Source: VAZQ01 sp963756715
GTDB taxonomy: Bacteria; Pseudomonadota; Alphaproteobacteria; Rhizobiales; Xanthobacteraceae
Assembly: GCA_963756715.1 (NCBI GenBank)
Contig: CAVWOV010000043.1
Location: 289,549 to 353,548, forward strand
Direction: 5' to 3'
Length of the DNA: 64,000 nt
This document shows positions 25,410-34,097 of the stretch, piece by piece. The position numbers and the translations under genes are program-made. Below the pieces are notes generated by a model. That model was given only the letters and a program-made list of their open reading frames with translations, did not search any database and was not told the origin of the DNA. Numbering within the stretch: the stretch's first letter is position 1; every line of letters begins with the position of its first letter.

Positions 25410-26249
25410 TCACTCGGGAAACGTCACAAGCTTGGTGAGCCGCGCCAGGATCTGATCGAGCATCATGCCGACGATGCCGATCAGCACGATCGCCGTAATC
25501 ACATTTGTAATCGATAAATTATTCCATTCATTCCAAACGAAGTAGCCGATGCCGGTGCCGCCGACCAGCATCTCGGCGGCCACGATCACCAGCCAGGCGA
25601 TACCGATCGATATCCGCATGCCGGTGAGAATGGTCGGTGCGGCGGCCGGCAGGATGATCGTGAAGGCGCGGCGGAAGGTGCCGACTTCCAGCGTGCGCGC
25701 GACGTTGAGCCACTCCTTGCGCACCGCGGCGACGCCAAACGCGGTGTTGATCATCATCGGCCAGAGCGAACAGATGAAGATGACGAAGATCGACGACAGG
25801 CTGGAATCCTTGATCGTGTACAGCGCCAGCGGCATCCAGGCGAGCGGCGAGATCGGTTTAAGCACCTGGATGAACGGGTCGAGCGCCCGGTTCATCAAGG
25901 GCGACATGCCGATCAGGAAGCCGATCGGCACGGCAGCCAAGACGGCGAGCAGATACCCGATGGCGACGCGTGCAATCGAATACGCCAACTGGATGCCGAC
26001 GCCCTTGTCGTTCGGACCGTTGTCGTAGAACGGCCGCTGGATGTGCTCCCAGAGCTTGGCGCCGACGTCGAGCGGACCGGGCATCGCCGATTTGCCCTCG
26101 GTCGCCGTCGCGCCCATGAGCTTGGCGTATTCTGGATCCATGTCGGCAACGACGCCGGTGCCGCGGGTCGAAACATGCCAGATCAGAATGAACGCCGCGA
26201 AGATGACGATAGACACGAATGCGGCGCGGAAGGTGAGAGAGCGGGTCAT
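25410..26249 (-). CDS. Nitrate/cyanate-type ABC transporter permease (NrtB/CynB-like)
   Basis: 279-residue inner-membrane permease. After an N-terminal segment (FVSIVIFAAFILIW) and a periplasmic loop come the binding-protein-dependent transport segments AYSIARVAIGYLLAVLAAVP and GFLIGMSPLMNRALDPFIQ, the long-helix EAA loop near EWLNVARTLEVGTFRRAFTI, and ILTGMRISIGIAWLVIVAAEM. This is the NrtB/SsuC branch, whose members import nitrate, cyanate, bicarbonate or sulfonates. The cynS neighbour points to cyanate. Its stop nearly abuts the ATPase start. Confidence 0.88.
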   Translation of the reverse strand: MTRSLTFRAAFVSIVIFAAFILIWHVSTRGTGVVADMDPEYAKLMGATATEGKSAMPGPLDVGAKLWEHIQRPFYDNGPNDKGVGIQLAYSIARVAIGYLLAVLAAVPIGFLIGMSPLMNRALDPFIQVLKPISPLAWMPLALYTIKDSSLSSIFVIFICSLWPMMINTAFGVAAVRKEWLNVARTLEVGTFRRAFTIILPAAAPTILTGMRISIGIAWLVIVAAEMLVGGTGIGYFVWNEWNNLSITNVITAIVLIGIVGMMLDQILARLTKLVTFPE

Positions 26250-26347
26250 GACCGCCCTCGCGTGCGAGGGATGCCGGCCACGTGGAGGGGCGTGACGACG
26301 GAGAGCAGAGTCGACGATCGCGTGACATCCCGGCCGCGATCATCCGC

Positions 26348-27733
26348 TCAGGCTCGCTTGATCTTGAAGCTCTTGACATACTCCTCGGGCTTCGACGGGT
26401 CGAAGGTCTTGCCCATCACGACGAAGCTCTTCGATGTCGTAGTCGGTGGCGTGAGGCCGAGTTCCTTCATCAGCTTGGCGGTATCGGTCGCGAGGTAGAC
26501 CTGCTTGGCGACGCCCGCATAGTCGATCTCGCCTTTGACCTGACCCCAGCGCTTCATCTGCGTCATGATCCAGACCGCAAACAACTCCCAGGGGAACGGA
26601 TCGAAGTCGATGCGATCCGGGACTTTCTGGATCTTGCCGAGACCGTCCGCGAAGGTGCCGGTGAGCACCTGCTCGACCACCGTCACCGGCTGGTTGAGGT
26701 AGTTCGCCGGTGCTATCGCCGCGGCGATCTCTTTGCGGTTCTCCGGCTTGGTCGCGAAGGCTGTGGCGTCGATGATCGCCTTGAGTAGCGCCGCGTAGGT
26801 GTTGGGTGAACCGGTGACGAATTCCTTCGAGGCCGCGAACGCGCAGCACGGATGCCGGTCCCAGATGTCCTTCGACAAAATATGGATGTAACCAACGCCG
26901 TCGTACACCGCGCGCTGATTGACCGGGTCGGGCGCCAGGAAGCCGTCGATATTGTCGGCGCGCAGGTTAGCGACCATTTCGGGCGGCGGCACCGCGCGAA
27001 TCTGGATGTCCTGATCCGGATCGATGCCGTGCTCGGCGACATAGTAGCGCAGCAAGTAGTTGTGCATCGAGTAGTCGAACGGAACGGCGAACTTCATCCC
27101 CTTCCATTGTTTGGGGTCGCGCTTGTCCTTGTGCTTGATGGCGAGGGTGATGGCTTGGCCGTTGATGTTTTCGACCGCCGGCATCGTGTAGGGAATGGGG
27201 TTGGAGCCGGCGCCCATCGTGATGGCAATCGGCATCGGCGACAGCATGTGAGCGGCGTCGTATTCTTTATTGATGGTTTTGTCGCGGACCACGGCCCAAC
27301 CGGCCGTCTTAATCACATCGACGTCGAGGCCGTGCTTCTTATAGAAGCCCATCGGCTGCGCCATGATGATCGGCGTCGCGCAAGTTATCGGGATGAACCC
27401 GACCTTGAGGTTCTTCTTTTCGATAGCGCCGCCTTGCGCAAAGACCTCGGTCGCGGTCTTGAGCGGGAAGAATTGTGATAGCGCGCCGAGCGCGGTTGCG
27501 GCGCCAACCGATTTCAGGAAGGCGCGGCGCGCGGCATCCTTGGGAAAGATCGCGCGCATCACGGCCGATGCGACCACACCCTCGTAGCGCTTGTCCTCGC
27601 TCTCCACGGCCGCGCATTGTAATTGCGTCGCAGCGTCCCGGTCGTGGTCGAACTGGTTCAGATGTCTGCCGCATGCGCATCCGGACGGGGTCAATTCGCG
27701 CCGAGGATCGAATGGGTTGTCGAAGGTGGACAT
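26348..27733 (-). CDS. Nitrate/cyanate-type ABC substrate-binding protein (NrtA/CynA-like), Tat leader
   Basis: Binding protein of 461 residues from the ATG at 27733 (MSTFDNPFDPR; an earlier ATG at 27805 is less likely). A cysteine-rich N-terminal tail (GCACGRHL) precedes a twin-arginine motif (DAARRAFLKSVGAATALG, about residues 70-87), so it is probably folded before export. The mature part begins KKNLKVGFIPITCATPIIMA and contains GAGSNPIPYTMPA and MKFAVPFDYSMHNYLLRYY, all NrtA/CmpA-type. It is first of the importer operon. The leader plus unusual N-terminal extension is typical of this subfamily. Confidence 0.88.
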   Translation of the reverse strand: MSTFDNPFDPRRELTPSGCACGRHLNQFDHDRDAATQLQCAAVESEDKRYEGVVASAVMRAIFPKDAARRAFLKSVGAATALGALSQFFPLKTATEVFAQGGAIEKKNLKVGFIPITCATPIIMAQPMGFYKKHGLDVDVIKTAGWAVVRDKTINKEYDAAHMLSPMPIAITMGAGSNPIPYTMPAVENINGQAITLAIKHKDKRDPKQWKGMKFAVPFDYSMHNYLLRYYVAEHGIDPDQDIQIRAVPPPEMVANLRADNIDGFLAPDPVNQRAVYDGVGYIHILSKDIWDRHPCCAFAASKEFVTGSPNTYAALLKAIIDATAFATKPENRKEIAAAIAPANYLNQPVTVVEQVLTGTFADGLGKIQKVPDRIDFDPFPWELFAVWIMTQMKRWGQVKGEIDYAGVAKQVYLATDTAKLMKELGLTPPTTTSKSFVVMGKTFDPSKPEEYVKSFKIKRA

Positions 27734-28248
27734 CGGGGACACGCTCCATTGCTGTTGCGGAAATCCAGGCCGGCAGTCCCGACCGATTAGCAATCGATGT
27801 GCCAACCGCTCATTTCGACACGAATGGCGATTTTGTCATCCCGGCAATGGGTTGATGGCCGAATGGCCAACGAGCCGCCTAATTGTCGGGCAGATGAGCA
27901 AGCTTCAATCATTTTCGGATGAGAAGTGCCGGATACCGGCCAATGCTCGGTTTATCGATCAATTTCGCGACGCCTGCGACATTTCGACCAGCCGCAGGGC
28001 CAGGCTGATGGGAAGCCGAAATTCCGTCGTCGCTATCGCTCAATGATTAGGCATTCTGAGGCGAATTGTATGCAATAGCGCCGCGATGGGTGCCCGCGCA
28101 TTCTCTCCTCAAATAAGCCGCTCAGAAATTTCGTTTGAGCGTCAACCGGTTAGCGTTTTCGACGCGAACCCGATGGTTCTGGCACGACCTTTGCGGACTC
28201 TCGCTTCAAGTATCCGCTCAAGTATCCGCGCGCACCTGGAGGTTCTCA
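27734..28248. other. Divergent intergenic region between the cyanate operon and the peptide-type ABC operon
   Basis: About 515 bases with no gene that I can support; the open frames in it are shadows with no ribosome site. It must carry promoters for both divergent operons, but I see no strong -35/-10 pair or clear operator. Confidence 0.5.
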
Positions 28249-29865
28249 ATGAAGCGTCGTGATTTTTTAAAGTCTATGACCGTGCTGGCCGCGGGAGGAG
28301 CCGTGCCGGCGCCTGCGATCTGGTCGTCCGCCAAAGCGCAATCGCGCAAGGAAACCTTGCTGCTCATCACCGAGAACGGACCCAACAATCTTGACATCCA
28401 TGGCGTCGGCACCAACCGGCCCGGCTACGAAGCCTCATGGAATTGCTATGACCGCCTGATCTCCCACGAGACTAAGACGCTCCCGGACGGCACGCTCTCT
28501 TACGACCGTGACAAGTTCAAGCCGGAGCTCGCCGAGGACATGAATGTCGGCGACATGTCGGTTACCTTTAAGCTGAAAAAGAATGCCAAGTTTCAGGACG
28601 GCACGCCCGTCACCGCTAACGATGTGAAATGGTCGTTCGATCGTGCCATCGGCGTAGGCGGCTTCCCCGCCGTGCAGATGAAGGCGGGTTCGCTGGTGAA
28701 GAAGGAGCAGTTCGTCGCGGTCGACGACTCAACCTTCCGTGTCGATTTCGTCAAGAAGGATCGTCTGACTCTTCCGGATCTCGCCGTCATCGTGCCCAGC
28801 ATCTACAACTCCGGCCTACTCAAGAAGCACGCTACCGAGAAAGATCCCTGGGGGCTTGAATACACCAAGGCCAACACTGCCGGCAGCGGCGCCTACAAGG
28901 TGACAAGTTGGAAACCCGGCGTCGAAACCGTCTACGAGCGCAATGACGCCTGGGTCGGCGGCAAGCTGCCCCAATTGAAGAAGATCATCTGGCGGACCAT
29001 CCCGTCGGAAGGCAACCGCCGTGCGCTGATGGAGCGCGGTGACGCCGACATCTCGTTCGATCTGCCGAGTAAGGATACGGCGGAGATGAAGAAGGCGGGC
29101 AAGCTCGTCGTCATCTCCAACCCCATCGGCAACGGCATGTACAGCGTCGAGTTGAACGTGAAGAACCCGCCGTTCAACAACGAGAAGCTTCGCCAGGCGG
29201 TGGCCTACGCGCTGCCTTACCAGAAGATCATGGATGCGGCGATGTTCGGTCTCGCCAACCCGCTGTTTGGCGGTCCGTCGAACAATGTCTCGGACATCAC
29301 TTGGCCGGCGAAGACTGGCTACACTACTGATCTCGCCAAGGCGAAGGCCCTGATGAAGGAGTCAGGCGTCGGCGATGTCAGCACCACAATATCGTTCGAT
29401 CTCGGTCAAGGCGTTATCAGCGAGCCGATCGCCGTGCTGATCCAGGAAAGCCTGGCTCAGATCGGAATCAAGACCGTGATCAATAAAGTTCCCGGTGCCA
29501 ACTGGCGCAGCGAGATGGCGAAGAAGTCGATGCCCCTGATGGTCAACTTCTTCTCGGGCTGGCTGGATTATCCGGAGTACTTTTTCTTCTGGTGCTATTC
29601 CGGCCAGAACGCAATCTTCAACACGCCAAGCTACGTAAGCAAAGACATGGACGTTCTGATCGACGGCGCGCGCGAAGCGGCCGCCCAGGGCGACAAGGAA
29701 AAATATGCCACGGACGTGAAGGGCTTTATCTCCAAGGCCTATATCGAAGTGCCGCGTATCCCGCTGTTCCAGCCGTTCCTGAACGTCGCAACTCAGAAGA
29801 ACATCTCCGGTTACACTTACTGGTTCCACCGGCAGGTCGACTATCGTTCGCTCGTCAAGGCCTGA
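28249..29865 (+). CDS. ABC transporter substrate-binding protein, family 5 (peptide/opine/nickel type), Tat leader
   Basis: 538-residue SBP_bac_5 binding protein. It starts at ATG 28249 after CTGGAGG and opens with a twin-arginine leader, MKRRDFLKSMTVLAAGGAVP, cleaved near AKA-QS. The typical family-5 pattern follows: FKPELAEDMNVGDMSVTFKL, AKFQDGTPVTANDVKWSFDR, LRQAVAYALPYQKIMDAAM and MPLMVNFFSGWLDYPEYFFF. It heads an operon with two permeases and a fused ATPase. The ligand could be an oligopeptide, opine, sugar or amide; the adjacent atz/hpx-like genes hint at a nitrogen compound, but that is only proximity. Confidence 0.88.
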   Translation: MKRRDFLKSMTVLAAGGAVPAPAIWSSAKAQSRKETLLLITENGPNNLDIHGVGTNRPGYEASWNCYDRLISHETKTLPDGTLSYDRDKFKPELAEDMNVGDMSVTFKLKKNAKFQDGTPVTANDVKWSFDRAIGVGGFPAVQMKAGSLVKKEQFVAVDDSTFRVDFVKKDRLTLPDLAVIVPSIYNSGLLKKHATEKDPWGLEYTKANTAGSGAYKVTSWKPGVETVYERNDAWVGGKLPQLKKIIWRTIPSEGNRRALMERGDADISFDLPSKDTAEMKKAGKLVVISNPIGNGMYSVELNVKNPPFNNEKLRQAVAYALPYQKIMDAAMFGLANPLFGGPSNNVSDITWPAKTGYTTDLAKAKALMKESGVGDVSTTISFDLGQGVISEPIAVLIQESLAQIGIKTVINKVPGANWRSEMAKKSMPLMVNFFSGWLDYPEYFFFWCYSGQNAIFNTPSYVSKDMDVLIDGAREAAAQGDKEKYATDVKGFISKAYIEVPRIPLFQPFLNVATQKNISGYTYWFHRQVDYRSLVKA

Positions 29866-29934
29866 CGCGCGCAAGCAACAACGCGGGCGTTCGCCGCCGC
29901 TGGTGCGCGCCCGTTCGCAATCGAGTGCAAGGCC

Positions 29935-30948
29935 ATGCTGACGACGATCGCCAAGCGCCTGGTGACGGTGGTTCCGACCCTGATCGGGGTCGTCATCGTC
30001 ACCTTCCTGCTGACCCGCGTGCTGCCTGGCGACCCGGCGGTCTATTTCGCCGGCCCAGCCGCTACGCCGCAGTCGATCGCCGAGATCCGCAAGTCGCTCG
30101 GCCTCGATCTGCCGCTTCCCGAGCAGTTCGTGCGCTATGTCAACGACCTCGCGCACGGCAACTTCGGCAACTCGCTGTCAACCGGACGGCCGGTGGCGAC
30201 CGAGATCACCAGCCGCCTGCCGGCATCCGCCGAGCTGACGCTGTTCGGACTGATCCTGTCCATCGTCATCGCGGTGCCGCTCGGCATATTGGCCGCGGTC
30301 AAGCAAGGCTCCTGGATCGATCATACGTGCAGAGTTGTCGCTACGGCCGGCGTCTCACTGCCGGTGTTCTTCACCGGGCTGTTATTGGTCTATGTGTTCT
30401 ATTTCCAGCTCGGCTGGTCACCAGCGCCGATCGGCCGACTCGACGCTTTCGCAACGGCGCCGCCAACGATTACCGGCTTCTATCTGATCGACAGCCTCAT
30501 CACGGGTGAGTTCGAAACGTTTCGAGCCGCGCTCAGCCAGTTGATCCTGCCCGCGCTCACCCTCGGCATTTTTTCGCTGGCGCCGATCGCGCGCATGACG
30601 CGTGCCTCCATGCTGGCGGTGCTGGCGTCCGAGTTCGTGCGGACCGCCCGCGCCAGCGGGCTCAACAACCGCACCGTCATCGTCACCTACGCGTTCCGCA
30701 ACGCGATGCTGCCGGTGGTGACGACGCTCGGCATGGTGTTCTCGTTTCTGCTCGGCGCGAATGTACTGGTGGAGAAGGTATTCGCGTGGCCCGGCATCGG
30801 CTCCTACGCGGTGGAAGCTCTGCTGCAGTCGGACTTCGCGCCCGTACAGGGCTTCGTGCTCGCCATGGCGGTGCTTTATGTCGGGCTAAACCTTCTGATC
30901 GACATTCTCTATGGCGTGATCGACCCGCGCGTGAGGCTGGAAGGATGA
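29935..30948 (+). CDS. Peptide-type ABC transporter permease (DppB-like)
   Basis: 337-residue inner-membrane permease of the DppB/OppB family. It begins MLTTIAKRLVTVVPTLIGVVIVTFLLTRVLPGD, the standard first helix and LPGD loop, then GLDLPLPEQF and six further hydrophobic segments. The EAA loop is SEFVRTARASGLNNRTVIVTYAFRNAMLPVVTT. It overlaps the next permease start by ATGA (30945-30948). It imports the ligand of the upstream binding protein. Confidence 0.9.
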   Translation: MLTTIAKRLVTVVPTLIGVVIVTFLLTRVLPGDPAVYFAGPAATPQSIAEIRKSLGLDLPLPEQFVRYVNDLAHGNFGNSLSTGRPVATEITSRLPASAELTLFGLILSIVIAVPLGILAAVKQGSWIDHTCRVVATAGVSLPVFFTGLLLVYVFYFQLGWSPAPIGRLDAFATAPPTITGFYLIDSLITGEFETFRAALSQLILPALTLGIFSLAPIARMTRASMLAVLASEFVRTARASGLNNRTVIVTYAFRNAMLPVVTTLGMVFSFLLGANVLVEKVFAWPGIGSYAVEALLQSDFAPVQGFVLAMAVLYVGLNLLIDILYGVIDPRVRLEG

Positions 30949-31845
30949 CCGAAAGCCATCTCCATCGTTCCTCAGGCTGCGGCCGCGCCCAAGCCGAAGA
31001 GCGCGTCGATTTTTCGCCATGCACGCTATGTGATCTCGGAAAATCCGGTGACCGGGCTGGCCTTTGGCCTGTTTGTGTTGATCGCTTTCTGCGCGCTGCT
31101 CGGGCCCTATGTCGTTCCGCACGATCCGCTGGCGAGCGACACGGCGGCGTCGCTGCAGCCGCCCTCGCTGAAGCACTGGTTCGGCACCGATCAACTCGGT
31201 CGCGACATCTTCAGCCGCGTGGTCGTTGCGACGCGTCTTGACTTCATCATCGCGCTTGCCTCGGTGGCGCTGGTCTTCGTCATGGGCGGGCTTGCGGGCA
31301 TCGCTGCCGGCTTCTTCGGCGGGTGGACCGACCGTGTGGTGAGCCGGCTCGCCGATACCATCATGGCCTTTCCGTTGTTCGTGCTGGCCATGGGCATCGT
31401 TGCGGCGCTCGGCAATACCGTAACGAACATCGTGCTCGCCACCGCGATCATCAATTTTCCGCTCTATGTGCGCGTCGCGCGCGCGGAGGCCAACGTGCGA
31501 CGTGATGCCGGCTTCGTGCAGGCGGCCCGCCTTTCCGGCAACGGCGACTTCCGAATCCTGCTGGGGCAGATTCTGCCCAACATCATGCCGATCATGATGG
31601 TGCAGATTTCACTAACCATGGGCTATGCCATCCTCAATGCCGCCGGCCTGTCTTTCATCGGACTGGGCGTCAAGCCGCCGACCCCGGAATGGGGGATCAT
31701 GGTGGCGGAGGGCGCCGCCAACATCATTTCTGGCGAATGGTGGATCGCGTTCTTTCCGGGCGCCGCGCTGATGATCGCGGTGTTCTGTTTCAACCTGCTG
31801 GGCGACGGCTTGCGCGACATCGTCGATCCGCAGCGGCGGACGTGA
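30945..31845 (+). CDS. Peptide-type ABC transporter permease (DppC-like), frameshift near the start
   Basis: The main body reads from a GTG at 31030 (VISENPVTGLAFGLFVLIAFC) with DppC features: HWFGTDQLGRDIFSRVV, GFFGGWTDRVVSRLADTIMAFP, RDAGFVQAARLSGNGDFRIL and LSFIGLGVKPPTPEWGIMVAEG. The same frame is open upstream to a stop at 30946. The natural ATG (30945, overlapping the DppB stop) enters this frame only if one A of the AAA at 30952-30954 is removed, giving MTEAISIVPQAAAAPKPKSA, a normal DppC N-terminus. Without that, translation would need the internal GTG. Confidence 0.82.
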
Positions 31846-31852
31846 GGCACCT

Positions 31853-33595
31853 ATGGCGGATTCGCTTCCCCTGCTCGACGTCCACGACCTTACGGTCGAA
31901 TTCCAGACCCGCCGTGGCATCGTGCGCGCCGTGCAGCATGTCGACATCACGGTCGCTAAGGGCGAGACGCTCGCCATCGTGGGCGAATCCGGCTCCGGCA
32001 AATCGGTCACCTCGTTTGCGGTGATGCGAATTCTGGACCGCGCCGGCCGTATCGCGGAGGGCTCGGTGTACTTCACCGGCCTCGATGTGCGCGGTGCCAG
32101 TGAAGACGAAATGCGCAATCTGCGCGGGCGCGAAATGTCGATGATCTTCCAGAATCCGCGCGCCGCGCTCAATCCGATCCGCAAGGTCGGGCATCAGATC
32201 GAGGATGTGTTGCTGCAGCACGCGCAGGTCGATTCCGCCATGCTGGCCGAGCGGGCGATCGACATTCTCGACCAGGTGAAGATCGCGCGCCCGCGCGAGC
32301 GCTACCACGCCTATCCGTTCGAGCTCTCGGGCGGCATGTGCCAGCGCGTCGTCATTGCGCTCGCCCTGGCTTGCCGCCCGCAACTTCTGATCGCCGACGA
32401 GCCGACGACCGGGCTCGACGTGACCACGCAGAAGACCGTGATGGATCTCGTGATGGAGTTGACGCGCCAGCGCGGCATGTCGACGATCCTGATCACGCAC
32501 GATCTTGGGCTGGCCGCGACCTATTGCGACCGTGTCGTCGTGATGGAGAAGGGCCATGTGGTCGAAACCGCGACGGCGCGGAAGATTTTTACCGCACCCG
32601 CGCATCCCTATACCCGCAAGCTCATGCTGGCGACGCCGCGTCCGGGCGTGACGCTGCGCGATTTGTTGCCGGAGGCGGAAGCCGCGGCGTTCGCGGCCGT
32701 TTCATCGAACGGCGCGACGGCGACTTCGACGCCGGCGGCGAAGAATGGCAAGGCCGGCGAGCCGCTGCTGGTGGTCGAGAAGCTCGTCAAGGAATATAAC
32801 CGCAAGGGTAGCGGCGTTATCCGGAACCCGTTCAAGCGCCGGCCCGCGGCCGAGCCCGATACCTTCAAGGCGGTCGATGGCATCAGCTTCGTGGTGAACC
32901 GGGGCGAGAGCGTCGGATTGGTCGGCGAATCCGGCTGCGGGAAATCGACGACTTCGACCATCGTCATGCGGCTGATCGACAAGACCGACGGTCTCATCAT
33001 GTTCGATGGCGAGGATATCGGGTCGATCCCGGCCAAGCGGTTCGCCAGGCTGCCAATGCGCAAGCGCATTCAGATGGTGTTCCAGGATCCGACCGACAGC
33101 CTCAATCCGCGCTTCACCGCCGTGCGCGCGATTGCCGACCCGATCCTGCGGCTGGGTGATGTGACGGGACGTGGCGCGGTGCGGGCGCGTTGCGAGGAAC
33201 TCGCGCGCCAGGTTGGGCTACCACTCGATCTGCTCGACCGCTTTCCGCACCAGCTCTCCGGCGGGCAGAAGGCGCGCGTCGGCATCGCGCGCGCGATCGC
33301 GCTCAATCCGGAGCTCGTCATTCTCGACGAGCCCACAGCGGCGCTGGATGTCTCGGTGCAGGCGGTCGTGCTCAATCTTCTACAGGAGCTGAAGGATACG
33401 CTGGGAATGAGCTATCTGTTCGTTTCGCACGATCTCAACGTCGTGCGGCTTCTGTGCGACCGCGTCATCGTGATGCGCACCGGAAAAATCGTCGAGCAGG
33501 GGCCGAGCGAACGCGTTCTGAGTGCGCCTGAGGCGCAATACACCCGCGATTTGCTGGCCGCCATTCCGCATCCGCAATTCGAGCACGTGGCGTGA
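31853..33595 (+). CDS. Fused double ATPase of the peptide-type ABC transporter (DppD-DppF)
   Basis: 580 residues with two complete ATPase modules. The first (about 1-260) has VGESGSGKSVTS, LSGGMCQRVVIALAL and LLIADEPTTGLDVTT. The second (about 305-580) has VGESGCGKSTTS, LSGGQKARVGIARAI and LVILDEPTAALDVSVQ. An alanine/serine-rich linker near residues 270-305 joins them. Oligopeptide-type importers normally carry two separate ATPases; fusion is common in rhizobia-like bacteria and fixes the stoichiometry. It follows the permeases by eight bases and ends the operon. Confidence 0.92.
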   Translation: MADSLPLLDVHDLTVEFQTRRGIVRAVQHVDITVAKGETLAIVGESGSGKSVTSFAVMRILDRAGRIAEGSVYFTGLDVRGASEDEMRNLRGREMSMIFQNPRAALNPIRKVGHQIEDVLLQHAQVDSAMLAERAIDILDQVKIARPRERYHAYPFELSGGMCQRVVIALALACRPQLLIADEPTTGLDVTTQKTVMDLVMELTRQRGMSTILITHDLGLAATYCDRVVVMEKGHVVETATARKIFTAPAHPYTRKLMLATPRPGVTLRDLLPEAEAAAFAAVSSNGATATSTPAAKNGKAGEPLLVVEKLVKEYNRKGSGVIRNPFKRRPAAEPDTFKAVDGISFVVNRGESVGLVGESGCGKSTTSTIVMRLIDKTDGLIMFDGEDIGSIPAKRFARLPMRKRIQMVFQDPTDSLNPRFTAVRAIADPILRLGDVTGRGAVRARCEELARQVGLPLDLLDRFPHQLSGGQKARVGIARAIALNPELVILDEPTAALDVSVQAVVLNLLQELKDTLGMSYLFVSHDLNVVRLLCDRVIVMRTGKIVEQGPSERVLSAPEAQYTRDLLAAIPHPQFEHVA

Positions 33596-33749
33596 TAAGA
33601 AAGCGCTGCCACGGTTCGATTGAAGTGGATTGCCGGAAGTTCCAGGCATTTGCGTCATAATTTCGTGAGAGGACAACAGTGGATGCTGGGCACGATCCTG
33701 GTTATGAATTAGGCGTTGTGGCCACTAGAAAAGGCGACTGGGAGGGACG

Positions 33750-34088
33750 ATGAAGTCACGTGTGAAGATGAAGTCACGTGTCAAGCCGAAGGCGGCGGCG
33801 CGCGCAAAAGCCAAGGCGCCCGCACGACGTAAAGCCCCGAAGGCGCAGGCGTCGGGCAAGTCATCCAAATCTTCGGCGGTGATCAAGCCGGCTAGCGTCA
33901 TCGACAGGTCGCCCGATCAACTCGATACCTACATTCTCGCCGTGACGGGTGCGCTGAACCTCAAGGTCGAGAAATCCTGGATGCGAGCGGTCCGCAACAA
34001 TCTGCGCGTTACGCTGGATCAGGCCGCCATTGTGGCTGAGTTCGTGCTGCCGGATGACGCCGAGCCGGCGCCGGTCTTTCGGGCCTGA
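33750..34088 (+). CDS. AtzG/HpxX-like small subunit (DUF4089)
   Basis: 112-residue protein. The C-terminal half (DQLDTYILAVTGALNLKV...DQAAIVAEFVLPDDAEPAPVF) matches DUF4089/AtzG, a small partner that binds and stabilises AtzE-type amidohydrolases. The N-terminal half is an unusual lysine/alanine/arginine-rich tail (about 48 residues) beginning with an exact six-residue tandem repeat (MKSRVK twice; two 18-base DNA copies at 33750-33785). GGGAGGGAC precedes the first ATG. The second copy's ATG (33768) is a possible alternative start. The amidase gene follows after nine bases. Confidence 0.85.
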   Translation: MKSRVKMKSRVKPKAAARAKAKAPARRKAPKAQASGKSSKSSAVIKPASVIDRSPDQLDTYILAVTGALNLKVEKSWMRAVRNNLRVTLDQAAIVAEFVLPDDAEPAPVFRA

Positions 34089-34097
34089 GGCGGCGAC

